From the NCBI RefSeq assembly GCF_900636515.1, contig NZ_LR134287.1, forward strand, positions 1,116,001 to 1,180,000: DNA of 64,000 nucleotides, read 5' to 3'. Positions 14,825 through 23,632 of this stretch are shown piece by piece. The stretch comes from Neisseria animalis (lineage in GTDB: Bacteria; Pseudomonadota; Gammaproteobacteria; Burkholderiales; Neisseriaceae). Numbering within the stretch: position 1 is the stretch's first letter; every line of letters begins with the position of its first letter. The notes under the pieces are model-generated. The model did not search any database. It was not told the DNA's origin and worked only from the letters and a program-made list of their open reading frames with translations. Position numbers and translations under genes: made by a program.

Positions 14825-16201
14825 ATGAGCCATTATCCGATGTTTGCCAATCTGCGGGGGCGTGCCGTTTTGCTGGTTGGCGCGGGGCAGGTTGCCGAGC
14901 GTAAGGCTGCCGCACTTTTGCAGGTAGGAGCCGTGTTGCGCGTGGTGGCGGAAACGCTCAATCCGCAATTTCAAAGTTGGTCGGATTCGGGCAGGATTGA
15001 ATGGCTCGGCGGTGTGTTTCGAGAAGATTGTTTGAACGGGGTTTTCTTGGCGGTTGCCGCAACGGATGACCGTGATTTGAACCAACGTGTTTTTCAAAGT
15101 GCCGAAGCGCGCGGGACGTTTTGCAATGTCGTCGATACGACTGATTTGTGTTCTTTTATCGTTCCTGCGGTGGTTGACCGCAGCCCGGTTCAAATCGCAG
15201 TTTCCAGCGGCGGCACTTCTCCGGTATTGGCGCGCAAATGGCGGCAGATTATCGAAATGCTGGTGCCGCTGCATACCGGAAAAATGGCGCAACTGGCAGG
15301 AAAATGGCGCGATCGTGTGAAAGAGGCAACCCGTAATGCCGAAGAGCGCCGCCATTTTTGGGAGAAGCTGTTTGACAGCCGATTCAGCTCATTGGCAGCG
15401 CAAGGCGATATGGCCGCTGCCGAGAGCGAATTGGCAGCGCAGTTGGCAGGCTATGCGCCGCATAAAGGCGAAGTGGTGCTGGTGGGCGCGGGGCCGGGAG
15501 ATGCCGGATTGCTGACAGTACACGCTTTACAGGCGATACAGGCGGCAGATGTGGTGTTTTATGATGCGCTGGTATCAGACGAAATCATGGCAACGGTGCG
15601 TAAAGATGCTGAAAAAATCAGTGTGGGAAAACGCGCAGGCTGCCATCATGTCCAGCAGGAAGAAACCAACCGCCTGTTGGTGGAACACGCGCAGGCAGGC
15701 AGACGCGTGGTGCGTTTGAAAGGCGGCGATCCGTTTGTGTTCGGACGGGGCGGCGAAGAAGCGCAAGTATTGCGTCAGGCGGGCATTCCCTACCGTATCG
15801 TGCCGGGGGTAACGGCTGCGTTGGGGGCAACCGCTTATGCGGGTATTCCACTGACACACCGCGATTGCGCGCAAAGTGCGTTGTTTGTTACCGGACACAG
15901 CAAACACGATGGAGAGCAGCCGGACTGGCGGACGCTGGCTTTAAGCAATCAGACGCTGGTGGTGTACATGGGTACGCTGCGTGCTTCGGTGATTGCGGAG
16001 AAGCTGGTCGAATACGGCAGAAGCGCAGATACGCCGGTAGCAGTGATTTCCAACGGTACGCTGCCGAACCAGAGCGTGCAGACAGGCCGTCTGCAAAATT
16101 TGCCGGAACTTGCCGAAGATGCGCCTCGGCCGGCATTGATGGTGATTGGTGAAGTGGCGGCGCTGCGCGATGAATTAAAATGGTTTGGTGAGGCGGCATA
16201 A
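14825..16201 (+). CDS. cysG: Siroheme synthase (trifunctional CysG)
   Basis: 458 residues. The N-terminal half is the precorrin-2 dehydrogenase/ferrochelatase module, with the NAD motif 'LLVGAGQVAERKAAALL' (about 17-33) and 'SSGGTSPVLARKWR'. The C-terminal half is uroporphyrinogen-III methyltransferase, with 'VLVGAGPGDAGLLT' (about 219-232), 'RLKGGDPFVFGRGGEEA' (about 298-314) and 'PGVTAALGATAYAGIPLTHR'. It converts uroporphyrinogen III to siroheme for sulfite and nitrite reductases. The length is as in E. coli CysG. It ends before a bidirectional uptake-sequence terminator shared with rsuA. Confidence 0.96.
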   Translation: MSHYPMFANLRGRAVLLVGAGQVAERKAAALLQVGAVLRVVAETLNPQFQSWSDSGRIEWLGGVFREDCLNGVFLAVAATDDRDLNQRVFQSAEARGTFCNVVDTTDLCSFIVPAVVDRSPVQIAVSSGGTSPVLARKWRQIIEMLVPLHTGKMAQLAGKWRDRVKEATRNAEERRHFWEKLFDSRFSSLAAQGDMAAAESELAAQLAGYAPHKGEVVLVGAGPGDAGLLTVHALQAIQAADVVFYDALVSDEIMATVRKDAEKISVGKRAGCHHVQQEETNRLLVEHAQAGRRVVRLKGGDPFVFGRGGEEAQVLRQAGIPYRIVPGVTAALGATAYAGIPLTHRDCAQSALFVTGHSKHDGEQPDWRTLALSNQTLVVYMGTLRASVIAEKLVEYGRSADTPVAVISNGTLPNQSVQTGRLQNLPELAEDAPRPALMVIGEVAALRDELKWFGEAA

Positions 16202-16244
16202 GGCCGTTTTGCCGGAAATACCGTTATTGACAATATGACCGCAT

Positions 16245-16340
16245 TACACGGAATACGGCAAGGCAGTAAAGCGACAGGCTGTACGGATAATCGGCCTGCC
16301 GCTTGGCTGCCTTATTTCATTTTGTGTGAATCGTCTATAA
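16245..16340. repeat. Probable degenerate Correia-type element
   Basis: 'ACACGGAATACGGCAAGGCAG' and 'CTTGGCTGCCTTATTTCATTTTGTGTGAATCGTCTATAA' recall the ends and core of the 107 bp elements, but with many changes. Assignment is tentative. Confidence 0.35.
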
Positions 16341-16345
16341 AGACC

Positions 16346-16404
16346 AAAAGGCCGTCTGCAAAAACGCTCCGATAGGCAAATCGGTATTTTGCAGACGGCC
16401 TTTT
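16346..16404. terminator. Inverted uptake-sequence terminator between cysG and rsuA
   Basis: AAAAGGCCGTCTGCAAAA (from 16346) pairs with TTTTGCAGACGGCCTTTT (to 16404). It lies between the convergent cysG and rsuA genes and has A/T tracts on both sides. Confidence 0.75.
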
Positions 16405-16458
16405 GCTGTTTTTCGGCCAAATTGAGCAACCGGCGGCTTGAAAAGTTTGCGTGTTTTA

Positions 16459-17145
16459 TCAGGAAATGTCGATAAACTTCCATTCACCGGCTGCAAGATT
16501 TTGCGTATCCCAATCGCCGAAACGGTCGCGGTGGAGGTGTTCCACGCGGTTTCCGGCAGCGGCCACCATACGCTTGACTTGATGGTATTTGCCTTCGGTA
16601 ATCGTCATTAGCAGCGTGTGCGGGTTTTCCAAAACGGCTTCGGTGGCGCGGACGGTTTCATTGTCGTCGTGCAGCAATACGCCGTTTTTCAAGGTGTCGC
16701 ACAGGCTTTGTTCGGCAGCGTGTTTCAGGGTTACGTGGTAGAGCTTGGCGACTTTGTGCTTGGGCGAGGTTACGCGGTGGTTGAACTGCCCGTCGTTGGT
16801 AATCAGCAAAACACCAGTGGTATCCGCATCCAAGCGGCCGACTGCCTGCATTTCAATGTTACGCATATGGTCGGGAAACAGGCTGAATACGCTGGGATAA
16901 TGCTGCGGCTTGTGTGAGGTTTCGTAATCGGCAGGTTTGTTGAGCAGAATATAGAAATAGGGCATGGGAACGGCGACAACGGCTTCCCCGTCCACAACCA
17001 GCGAAGAGACTTCGGCAGGGTTGATGTCGTCTTTGGCGCGGTTGCGGATTTCGCCGTTGATTTCGATGCAGTCGTTGTCAATCAGCCATTGGCATTGCTT
17101 GCGGCTGCCGAAACCTTGTGCTTGGATATATTTGAGTAATTGCAT
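16459..17145 (-). CDS. rsuA: 16S rRNA pseudouridine synthase (RsuA type)
   Basis: 228 residues. An N-terminal S4 RNA-binding domain (1-60, 'LLKYIQAQGFGSRKQCQWLI') precedes the catalytic RluB/RsuA domain with the motif 'VGRLDADTTGVLLITNDGQ' around residues 102-120. Its Asp is the catalytic residue. 'TEGKYHQVKRM' follows near 188. The enzyme makes pseudouridine 516 in 16S rRNA. The start is ATG 17145. A single uptake sequence lies just upstream. Confidence 0.9.
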   Translation of the reverse strand: MQLLKYIQAQGFGSRKQCQWLIDNDCIEINGEIRNRAKDDINPAEVSSLVVDGEAVVAVPMPYFYILLNKPADYETSHKPQHYPSVFSLFPDHMRNIEMQAVGRLDADTTGVLLITNDGQFNHRVTSPKHKVAKLYHVTLKHAAEQSLCDTLKNGVLLHDDNETVRATEAVLENPHTLLMTITEGKYHQVKRMVAAAGNRVEHLHRDRFGDWDTQNLAAGEWKFIDIS

Positions 17146-17356
17146 ATTGATGGAAAATGCGGTTTTGCAGACGGCCTATTGTACTGGAAACCATGAAATG
17201 CCGTCTGAAAATCTTAACGGGGTAGAATCAATCAGGTAAAAAACCGACGGTTTTGCGGTATGCGGTTTGTGCAGACGGCAAATATCGGATTTTGCCGACA
17301 ACTGAAAAAAGGCAGCCGAAACAAGGCCGTCTGCATTTTGAATGGCGGAAAAGCAT

Positions 17357-17383
17357 AAAAAAAATGCCCCTTGGGAAAGGGGC
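17357..17383 (-). terminator. Intrinsic terminator of the HugZ-like gene
   Basis: On the minus strand GCCCCTT-TCCC-AAGGGGC is followed by a run of eight T. It lies about 30 bases past the stop codon of the gene at 17415. Confidence 0.85.
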
Positions 17384-17414
17384 GCAAAAGGAACACAAAC
17401 CACTACCAAAACTG

Positions 17415-17891
17415 TTACAAAGCAAATTCTCCCAACTTGTGACTCGCCGGATAAAGGGCTTTGAGCAAATCATGCGGAGACAGCGGAAAATCCTTATCTG
17501 CCGTTGTCAAACGGCCTTGTCGGGGCGTAAGCTCCAACAAATGGCTGTCGGCCGCTTGATGAAACTTTTCTTTGGCGCGCAGCATACGGCGTTGCAATGC
17601 CGAACTGATGCGCCGGTACAGATTGTCTTGCCGGTGAATCCGGCGGGTGTCGGCAATCCAGCTTAAACGGGTATGCGAAGTTTCATCTTCAATCAGCAAA
17701 ATACCGGCTCGGGATAAATGTGCAGACGGCATATCAGGCAGCCAAACATAATAAAGCCCGTTTAAAGTAATATATACCGCATGATGTATTTCGCAATCCC
17801 TGCAACCTTGGGTCGCCAACAGTGAATGAAGCGTTTGCCGGTGCAGGCGGAGAATTTCCGGGGAAATTTGCTTGAAAATGTTTTCCGGCAT
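17415..17891 (-). CDS. HugZ/HutZ-like haem-utilisation protein (PNPOx fold), short form
   Basis: 158 residues. The stretch 'GLYYVWLPDMPSAHLSRAGILLIEDETSHTRLSW' (about 46-80) resembles the flavin-binding barrel of the HugZ/HutZ group of iron-regulated haem-degrading proteins. 'DNLYRRISSALQRRMLRAKEKFHQAADSHLLELTP' follows. It is shorter than typical HugZ (about 250 residues) and lacks the usual C-terminal domain. The promoter upstream has a perfect TATAAT and an overlapping Fur box, supporting an iron-repressed role. The downstream terminator makes it monocistronic. The fold assignment is by resemblance only; the iron control is seen directly. Confidence 0.6.
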   Translation of the reverse strand: MPENIFKQISPEILRLHRQTLHSLLATQGCRDCEIHHAVYITLNGLYYVWLPDMPSAHLSRAGILLIEDETSHTRLSWIADTRRIHRQDNLYRRISSALQRRMLRAKEKFHQAADSHLLELTPRQGRLTTADKDFPLSPHDLLKALYPASHKLGEFAL

Positions 17892-17938
17892 GATTTCTCC
17901 TTTCTTTCCGTTGCGCTTGCTGCGTTTCGATGAATGGG

Positions 17939-17966
17939 ATTATACAGACATTTTGATATATTGCAA
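17939..17966 (-). promoter_or_regulatory. Promoter of the HugZ-like gene
   Basis: On the minus strand TTGCAA (-35, 17961-17966) and a perfect TATAAT (-10, 17939-17944) are separated by 16 bases. The predicted start is about 40 bases before the ATG at 17891. Confidence 0.75.
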
Positions 17967-17981
17967 ATGATAATTGTTACT
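17963..17981. promoter_or_regulatory. Fur box overlapping the -35 box
   Basis: GCAAATGATAATTGTTACT matches the 19-base Fur consensus GATAATGATAATCATTATC at 13 positions, including the ATGATAAT core. It overlaps the -35 element of the HugZ-like gene, as expected for repression by iron-loaded Fur. Confidence 0.65.
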
Positions 17982-18119
17982 ATTTTATATTAATTAGGTA
18001 AATATTTGTTTTCTATTGGAAAGTTTATTCGATTTGGTTTTGTGCGACAAAAGATTATCTGTTTTGACTTTAATCATGGTATCGTTCTTCAAGGGAAACC
18101 GGAAAAGCGATGAATCTCC

Positions 18120-18398
18120 CTATCGCAGCCTGCCCGAAAGGGGGCGTGTGCAGGTGTGCGGAGCCCTGCCTAGTTTCCTTTTCTTTATTTTCTTTTTCAG
18201 TTCTTCGGTTTTCATCACCCTGAAAGAGTCTAAGAATATCTCTTGTTTGCTTTCGAGATATTTTAAGGCAATCAAATACAAGCGTCCGTCAATTTCCCCA
18301 ACCAACTCATAACTGTCTCTTCACCGGTTGTCGTCGGCAGCAAAATAAACAGGATTGGCAATCAAACCCGGAAGGCGGGCATACTCTTTGACTAAGTT
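18120..18398 (-). pseudogene. Broken gene, possible toxin-domain fragment
   Basis: In one minus-strand frame the DNA reads NLVKEYARLPGLIANPVYF then a TGA stop (near 18320), then YELVGEIDGRLYLIALKYL and EIFLDSFRVMKTEELKK. The spacing 'I.NP.YF..D......Y.L.G.IDGRLY..ALKY' recalls phage and polymorphic-toxin nuclease domains of the barnase/EndoU/RelE-like group. There is no start codon, the frame is broken by a stop, and the C-terminus runs into basic random sequence. I take it as a decayed remnant of a toxin or phage gene. A fragment of BrnT-like origin is an alternative. Confidence 0.35.
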
Positions 18399-18564
18399 GA
18401 ATCGGCAGGGGAACAATATGATTGATGACGGAACATACGATATGGCTATTCCCGTAGGGGCTTTACTGTTTGCGGCTTTGTTTTATTGTGTGTGATTCAA
18501 TAATATCGGCGGAATGTGGCCATATCGTTTGATAGGTGCTGCGGATATGGCGGAAAAGAAATGA

Positions 18565-18671
18565 TATAGTCGAATAAAATAAGAATGAGACAAGGCAGCG
18601 AAGCCGCAGACAGTACACATAGTACGGCAAGGCAAAGCAACGCTGTATCATTCTTATTTTAAATGACTATA
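18565..18671 (+). repeat. Correia-type miniature element (copy A)
   Basis: A 107 bp element starting TATAGTCGAATAAAATAAGAATGA and ending TCATTCTTATTTTAAATGACTATA. The ends are inverted repeats with three mismatches. The core GACAAGGCAGCGAAGCCGCAG and ACAGTACACATAGTACGGCA is the hallmark of neisserial Correia repeats. It is almost identical to the copies at 32513, 41850 and 45112. Confidence 0.9.
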
Positions 18672-18702
18672 AAAAGAAATGATAAAAGGCGGGGATAAGT
18701 CG

Positions 18703-18758
18703 AAAAGCCGTCTGCAAAATGCTCTGATATGCAAATCGGGCATTTTGCAGACGGCTTT
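18703..18758 (-). terminator. Terminator downstream of glgP
   Basis: AAAAGCCGTCTGCAAAATG and CATTTTGCAGACGGCTTTT pair to form a long stem about 70 bases beyond the glgP stop codon. It is built from inverted uptake sequences. Confidence 0.7.
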
Positions 18759-18829
18759 TAACGGTTGTCAAACCTTAGCGGATAAGGCGGATTACTCCGC
18801 TGGCTTATCCGCTGTGGAACTGCTTGCAC

Positions 18830-21307
18830 TTAGTGGGTACGGGGCAGCTCCTGTTCGGTCAGCGGCTTGATGTACCAGATGTCGCGGCAGTAATCGGCAA
18901 TCGAGCGGTCGGACGAGAAGAAGCCCATATTGGCGATGTTGATTAATGCGGATTGTCTCCACGCGGCTTGATCGGCGTAGTGGACATCGACTTTGGCTTG
19001 GGTATCGATGTAGCTGCGGAAATCTGCCATCAGTTGGTAGAAGTCGCCGTAAGGTTGCAGGACATCGCTGTAACGGCCGGGCTCTTCAGGTGAGAAGGTG
19101 CCTTGGCTGATTTGGTTGACAACGCGGCGCAGGTCGCTGTCGCGCTCCATGTAACCCAGCGGGTCGTAGCCGTTGCGGCGGATTTCTTCTACCTGCTCGA
19201 CGGTGTTGCCGAAGATGTAGCAGTGTTCCGAACCGACTTTTTCGAGAATCTCGACATTCGCACCGTCCAACGTGCCGATACATATCGCGCCGTTTAGGGC
19301 GAATTTCATGTTGCTGGTACCTGATGCTTCCGTACCGGCCAATGAAATCTGCTCGTGCAAGTCTGCGGCAGGGATAATGATTTGGGCAAGGCTGACGCTG
19401 TAATTCGGAATGTACACGACTTTAATCAAATCGCGGATACGGGTGTCGTTATTGATGGTTTTGGCGACATCGTTAATCAGGCGGATGATTTTCTTCGCCA
19501 TGTAGTAGGCGGAGGCGGCTTTGCCGGCGAAGATGAATACGCGCGGCTGCCAGTCGGCATTAGGGTTTTCCAGAATTTTGTTGTAACGGTCCACGATGTG
19601 CATCACGTTCAGTGCTTGGCGTTTGTATTCGTGGATACGTTTGATTTGTACGTCAAACAAGGCTTCGGTGTTGACTTTGATGCCCAGTTCGGTTTCGATG
19701 TATTTGGCCAAACGCTCTTTGGCGGTTTTTTTGACTTCGGCAAATTCGGCCTGTACTTTGGCATTGCCTGCCAGTTTGTTGAGTTTGGTCAGGTTGTCCA
19801 AATGCAGACGCCAGTCTTGTTCGCCCAAATGTTTGTCCAAGAAGCGGGTCAGGGCGGGGTTGGCAATGTTAATCCAGCGGCGCGGGGTAACGCCGTTGGT
19901 TACGTTGGTAAAACGTTCGGGGAAGATTTTGGCGAAGTCGGCAAAAATGGTGTTTACCATCAAATCGGAGTGGATTTTGGCCACGCCGTTGATTTTGTGC
20001 GAACCGATAACCGCCAGCCAGCCCATGCGGACGCGGCGGCCGTGGCTTTCGTCGATGATGGAAACGCGGCTGACAAATTCGTCGTCGAAATGCCCGATGG
20101 CGCGCAGGGCGTTCAGGAAATAAGCGTTGATTTCGTAGATGATGTCCAAGTGGCGCGGCAGCAGACGGCACATCAATTCGACAGGCCAAGTTTCCAAGGC
20201 TTCGCTCATCAGGGTGTGGTTGGTGTAGGAGAAGATTTTGCAACACATGTTCCACGCTTCGGTCCATGCCAAGCCTTCTTCATCAATCAGGATACGCATC
20301 AGCTCGGGAATGGCCAGCACGGGGTGGGTGTCGTTCAGGTGAATGGCGACTTCGTCCGCCAGCGTGCGGATATTCGGGAAGCGGCATTTGTGGCGTGCGA
20401 TGATGTCTTGTACGGAAGCGGAGACGAGGAAATATTCCTGTTTCAGGCGCAGTTCTTTGCCGCTTTCGGTGGAGTCGTTCGGGTACAGTACGCGCGAGAT
20501 GTTTTCGTCGCTGTTTTGGGCGCGGACGGCGGAATGGTAGTCGCCTTTGTTGAACTCGTCCAAGTTGAACAGGTTGCCGGCGTGCGCGGTCCACAGGCGT
20601 AGCGGATTGGCAACTTCGCCGCCGTAGCCGGGAATGATTTCATCATAAGCCCAAGCGGATACTTCTTCGTTGGGGTGCCATTCTTTTTTGTCCCCGATAT
20701 TCAGTACGCTGCCGCCGAATTTGATGGAGTATTGTTTGTTCGGACGCGGAAACTGCCATGCCAAATCTTGATCGAGCCACAAATCGGGTTTCTCTACCTG
20801 CTGGCCGTCTGCAATTTCCTGCTTGAACATACCGTATTGGTAGCGGATGCCGTAGCCCATTGCAGGAATACGCAGGGTGGCGAGGGAGTCGAGGAAACAG
20901 GCAGCCAGACGGCCCAAGCCGCCGTTGCCCAAGCCGGGATCTTGTTCTTCTTCGCAGATGTCGGCAAATTCTTTGCCCAGTTGTTTGAAGGCTTCTTCAA
21001 ATTCGGCATAGACACCTTCGTTAATCAGCGCGTTGACGAAGGCACGGCCGAGCAGGAATTCCATGGAGAGATAGTAAACCATGCGCTTGCCGTGGTTGAT
21101 GTGGGCGCGGCGGGTTTTGAGGAAGTCTTCGGCAATCAGGTCGCGTGCCGCCAGCATGGCAGCGTTGAGCCATTGGTGTTCGGTTGCATCTTTGGGATCG
21201 ACGCCTAAAATGAAAATCAGTTTGTAAACAATCGCCTTGCGAATGGTTTCAGCATCCGGCTTCGGCATAACATAATCGTAGCCGGAGATGGGTTGTTTCG
21301 GAGCCAT
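18830..21307 (-). CDS. glgP: Glycogen/maltodextrin phosphorylase
   Basis: 825 residues, the usual GT35 length. Visible signatures include 'YYLSMEFLLGRAF' (about 75), 'EEQDPGLGNGGLGRLAACFLDSLATL' (about 122-147), 'HLNDTHPVLAIPELMRIL', 'VTNGVTPRRW' and the pyridoxal-phosphate region 'TEASGTSNMKFALNGA' followed by 'IGTLDGANVEI'. It releases glucose-1-phosphate from alpha-1,4-glucans. It is the last gene of the leftward malQ/glgB-glgX-glgP cluster but has its own promoter at 21413-21441 and terminator. The start ATG 21307 is supported by an upstream AGAAAGG. Confidence 0.96.
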   Translation of the reverse strand: MAPKQPISGYDYVMPKPDAETIRKAIVYKLIFILGVDPKDATEHQWLNAAMLAARDLIAEDFLKTRRAHINHGKRMVYYLSMEFLLGRAFVNALINEGVYAEFEEAFKQLGKEFADICEEEQDPGLGNGGLGRLAACFLDSLATLRIPAMGYGIRYQYGMFKQEIADGQQVEKPDLWLDQDLAWQFPRPNKQYSIKFGGSVLNIGDKKEWHPNEEVSAWAYDEIIPGYGGEVANPLRLWTAHAGNLFNLDEFNKGDYHSAVRAQNSDENISRVLYPNDSTESGKELRLKQEYFLVSASVQDIIARHKCRFPNIRTLADEVAIHLNDTHPVLAIPELMRILIDEEGLAWTEAWNMCCKIFSYTNHTLMSEALETWPVELMCRLLPRHLDIIYEINAYFLNALRAIGHFDDEFVSRVSIIDESHGRRVRMGWLAVIGSHKINGVAKIHSDLMVNTIFADFAKIFPERFTNVTNGVTPRRWINIANPALTRFLDKHLGEQDWRLHLDNLTKLNKLAGNAKVQAEFAEVKKTAKERLAKYIETELGIKVNTEALFDVQIKRIHEYKRQALNVMHIVDRYNKILENPNADWQPRVFIFAGKAASAYYMAKKIIRLINDVAKTINNDTRIRDLIKVVYIPNYSVSLAQIIIPAADLHEQISLAGTEASGTSNMKFALNGAICIGTLDGANVEILEKVGSEHCYIFGNTVEQVEEIRRNGYDPLGYMERDSDLRRVVNQISQGTFSPEEPGRYSDVLQPYGDFYQLMADFRSYIDTQAKVDVHYADQAAWRQSALINIANMGFFSSDRSIADYCRDIWYIKPLTEQELPRTH

Positions 21308-21412
21308 GATAGCCTTTCTTGATTTGGAAATGACTTCGGTACGCGAAGTTTTTTGTTTGTTGAAGCGCTTCGGCCGTCTGTAAAATACAGCCGAAATTAA
21401 ATAACTTGTTTA

Positions 21413-21441
21413 AGTATATTTTGTTTGTAAAACAATTACAA
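21413..21441 (-). promoter_or_regulatory. Probable glgP promoter with dyad
   Basis: On the minus strand TTGTAA (-35, 21436-21441) and TATACT (-10, 21413-21418) are 17 bases apart. TTGTAA-TTGTT-TTACAA is an inverted repeat overlapping the -35 box, a possible regulator site for sugar control. Confidence 0.5.
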
Positions 21442-21520
21442 CCGTATCTGTGGGTTTGTGGCCGAAAGTTGCCCGAGCGGTGGATTTTGCAGACGGCATG
21501 GTAAGGGGCAAGATGGATTT

Positions 21521-23518
21521 TTACGGTCGGGTATCGTGTTTTTGCAACACCCAGATGCCCATGTGTTCTACGCTAAACAGCCCGTTTTTCGTGTAATCAA
21601 ACTTCTCGGAGGGAGTGCTGGCAAGCTGCCAATTCCCTTGGGGCAGTTTGAAGGATTGGGGTTGGCGTTTGGCGTTGACCAACAGCAGCCAACCGCCGCT
21701 GATTGCAACCTGCATGGCTTTACTGTGGCGGTTGTGCCAATCTTCTTCTGTCATTTCGCTGCCGAAGCTGTCCAGCCAGCGGACATCGTCTGCCTGCCAC
21801 CAGCGGTTGAGGCCGATCAGCGGGATTTGCGCGCGCAGGTTGATTAGTTGTTGCGTATAGTTTTGCAAGGGGTGTTTTGCAGACGGCCAGTCCAGCCATG
21901 TTAAGGTGTTGTCTTGGCAATAGCCGTTGTTGTTGCCCTGTTGGCTGTTGCCGAATTCATCGCCACCGAGCAGCATGGGGGTGCCGGCGGATAAAAACAG
22001 CGAGGCGAGCAGTGCTTTGGCGGTATATTCGCGGGCGGTCAGGATTTCCGTATCGTCGGTTGCGCCTTCTGCACCGTGGTTGTAGCTGATGTTGTCGTTG
22101 TGTCCGTCGCGGTTGTGTTCGCCGTTGGCATGGTTGTGTTTTTCGTTGTAGCTGACCAAGTCGTTAAGGGTGAAACCATCGTGCGCGGTGATGAAGTTGA
22201 CGGAGGCTGAAGGGGGCCTGCCGTTGTGTCCGAAGATGTCGGCAGAGCCGGAAAGCCTTTCGGCAAACGCGCCCAGATTGCCGCTTTCCCAAACCCAGAA
22301 TGCACGCATATCGTCGCGGAAACGTCCGTTCCATTCGCTGAATGGGGCAGGGAAACTGCCGACGTGATAGCCGTCTGCACCGATGTCCCATGCTTCGGCA
22401 ATCAGTTTGCATGAGGCAAGTTGGGGATCTTGATAAAGCAGGTTGAGGAAACGCCCGTGTGCTTGGAATTGGGGTTCGCGTCCGAGTATGGTGCCCAAAT
22501 CGAAGCGGAAGCCGTCGATGTGGAAGGTTTCTGCCCAATAGCGCAGGCTGTCGGCCACCCAGCGGGCAACATCGCGCTGTGCGACATTAAGCGTGTTGCC
22601 GCAACCGGACCAGTTTTCGTAACGGCCGTCCTGCTGCGTCCAATACCATGAGGCATTATCGATGCCGCGCTGGCACAACATCGGCCCGTGTTCGTCCTGA
22701 TCGGCGGTGTGGTTGTACACGACATCCAGAATGACTTCCAATCCTGCACGGTGTAAGGCTTTGACGGCTGTTTTCAGTTCTTCGTCGGCGTGCTCTGCCT
22801 GCGCGGCGTAATCAGGTTCGACGGCAAAGTGTGAGTAGGTGTTGTAACCCCAATAGTTTGACAAGCCGCTGTATTGTAAGTGGTATTCGTCCAGATGCTG
22901 ATGCAGGGGCAGCAGTTCGACAGCGGTAATGCCGAGGTTTTTCAGGTAGGAGATAACGCGTTCGTCCGCCAATGCGCGGTAAGTGCCGGCGTGCTGTAAG
23001 TCGGGGAACTGTTTGGTCAGACCTTTGATGTGGGCTTCGTAGATAACGGTTTTGTGCCACGGCGTATTCGGGCGGCGGTCGTCTTCCCAATCGAATATGC
23101 TTGCGCCGACCACAATACTTTTGGGCGCAAGGGCTGCATTGTCCCTGCCGTCTGCAAAATGAAACCATGCCATTTCCTCAGGGGTGCGGTAGTGCGGTTT
23201 GCCGTCTATTTTTTTTGAGTAAGGGTCGATGAGCAGTTTTTGCGGATTGAAGCGGTTGCCGGGTTTGCCGTTATCGCCGTATACGCGGAAACCGTAGCGT
23301 TGTCCCGCTTTGACGCCGGGTACGAATCCGTGAAAGACCGAACCGCTGCGGGCCGGCATTTGCAGACGGCTTTCGTTTGCTCCGTCAAACAGGCACAGCT
23401 CTACTTTTTCGGCATGGTGGGAAAACAGGGTAAAGTTTGCACCGCGTTCCGTGAGCGTGGCGCCCATCGGGTAAGGGCTGCCGGTTTCGATGTACCATGT
23501 TAGGGCAGTCGTCATCAT
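21521..23518 (-). CDS. glgX: Glycogen debranching enzyme (isoamylase type)
   Basis: 665 residues. An N-terminal CBM48 domain (about 14-110, 'PMGATLTERGANFTLFSHHAEKVEL') is followed by a GH13 barrel with the catalytic Asp in 'HIDGFRFDLGTILGRE', the acid Glu in 'LIAEAWDIG' and 'FITAHDGFTLNDLVSYNEKHN'. It hydrolyses alpha-1,6 branches left by GlgP. The frame has two consecutive Met codons; either could start. Several uptake sequences occur within the coding region. It sits 115 bases downstream of the malQ-glgB fusion and probably shares its transcript. Confidence 0.95.
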   Translation of the reverse strand: MMTTALTWYIETGSPYPMGATLTERGANFTLFSHHAEKVELCLFDGANESRLQMPARSGSVFHGFVPGVKAGQRYGFRVYGDNGKPGNRFNPQKLLIDPYSKKIDGKPHYRTPEEMAWFHFADGRDNAALAPKSIVVGASIFDWEDDRRPNTPWHKTVIYEAHIKGLTKQFPDLQHAGTYRALADERVISYLKNLGITAVELLPLHQHLDEYHLQYSGLSNYWGYNTYSHFAVEPDYAAQAEHADEELKTAVKALHRAGLEVILDVVYNHTADQDEHGPMLCQRGIDNASWYWTQQDGRYENWSGCGNTLNVAQRDVARWVADSLRYWAETFHIDGFRFDLGTILGREPQFQAHGRFLNLLYQDPQLASCKLIAEAWDIGADGYHVGSFPAPFSEWNGRFRDDMRAFWVWESGNLGAFAERLSGSADIFGHNGRPPSASVNFITAHDGFTLNDLVSYNEKHNHANGEHNRDGHNDNISYNHGAEGATDDTEILTAREYTAKALLASLFLSAGTPMLLGGDEFGNSQQGNNNGYCQDNTLTWLDWPSAKHPLQNYTQQLINLRAQIPLIGLNRWWQADDVRWLDSFGSEMTEEDWHNRHSKAMQVAISGGWLLLVNAKRQPQSFKLPQGNWQLASTPSEKFDYTKNGLFSVEHMGIWVLQKHDTRP

Positions 23519-23632
23519 GTTTTGGCTTTCTTATCAGTATTGCCGTCTGCAAATGGTTTGAACCGCTGCTTCAGACGGCTTCTGAAACAGCGGTTATTCT
23601 GGATGGGCGGATACGCCCGACAATAACGGCAA

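Larger units (their letters stand above)
17892..18829. other. Gene-poor, AT-rich interval
   Basis: Besides the iron-regulated promoter, the broken gene, one Correia-type element and the glgP terminator, nothing convincing is present. A 98-residue rightward open frame at 18016-18312 is antisense to the broken gene and has no ribosome binding site. The lower GC content compared with the neighbouring genes is compatible with a degraded island of foreign DNA. Confidence 0.5.

Noticed and set aside
18016..18312. 98-residue rightward frame in the gene-poor island
   Set aside because: No ribosome binding site, overlaps a better leftward toxin-like fragment, low-complexity Phe run.
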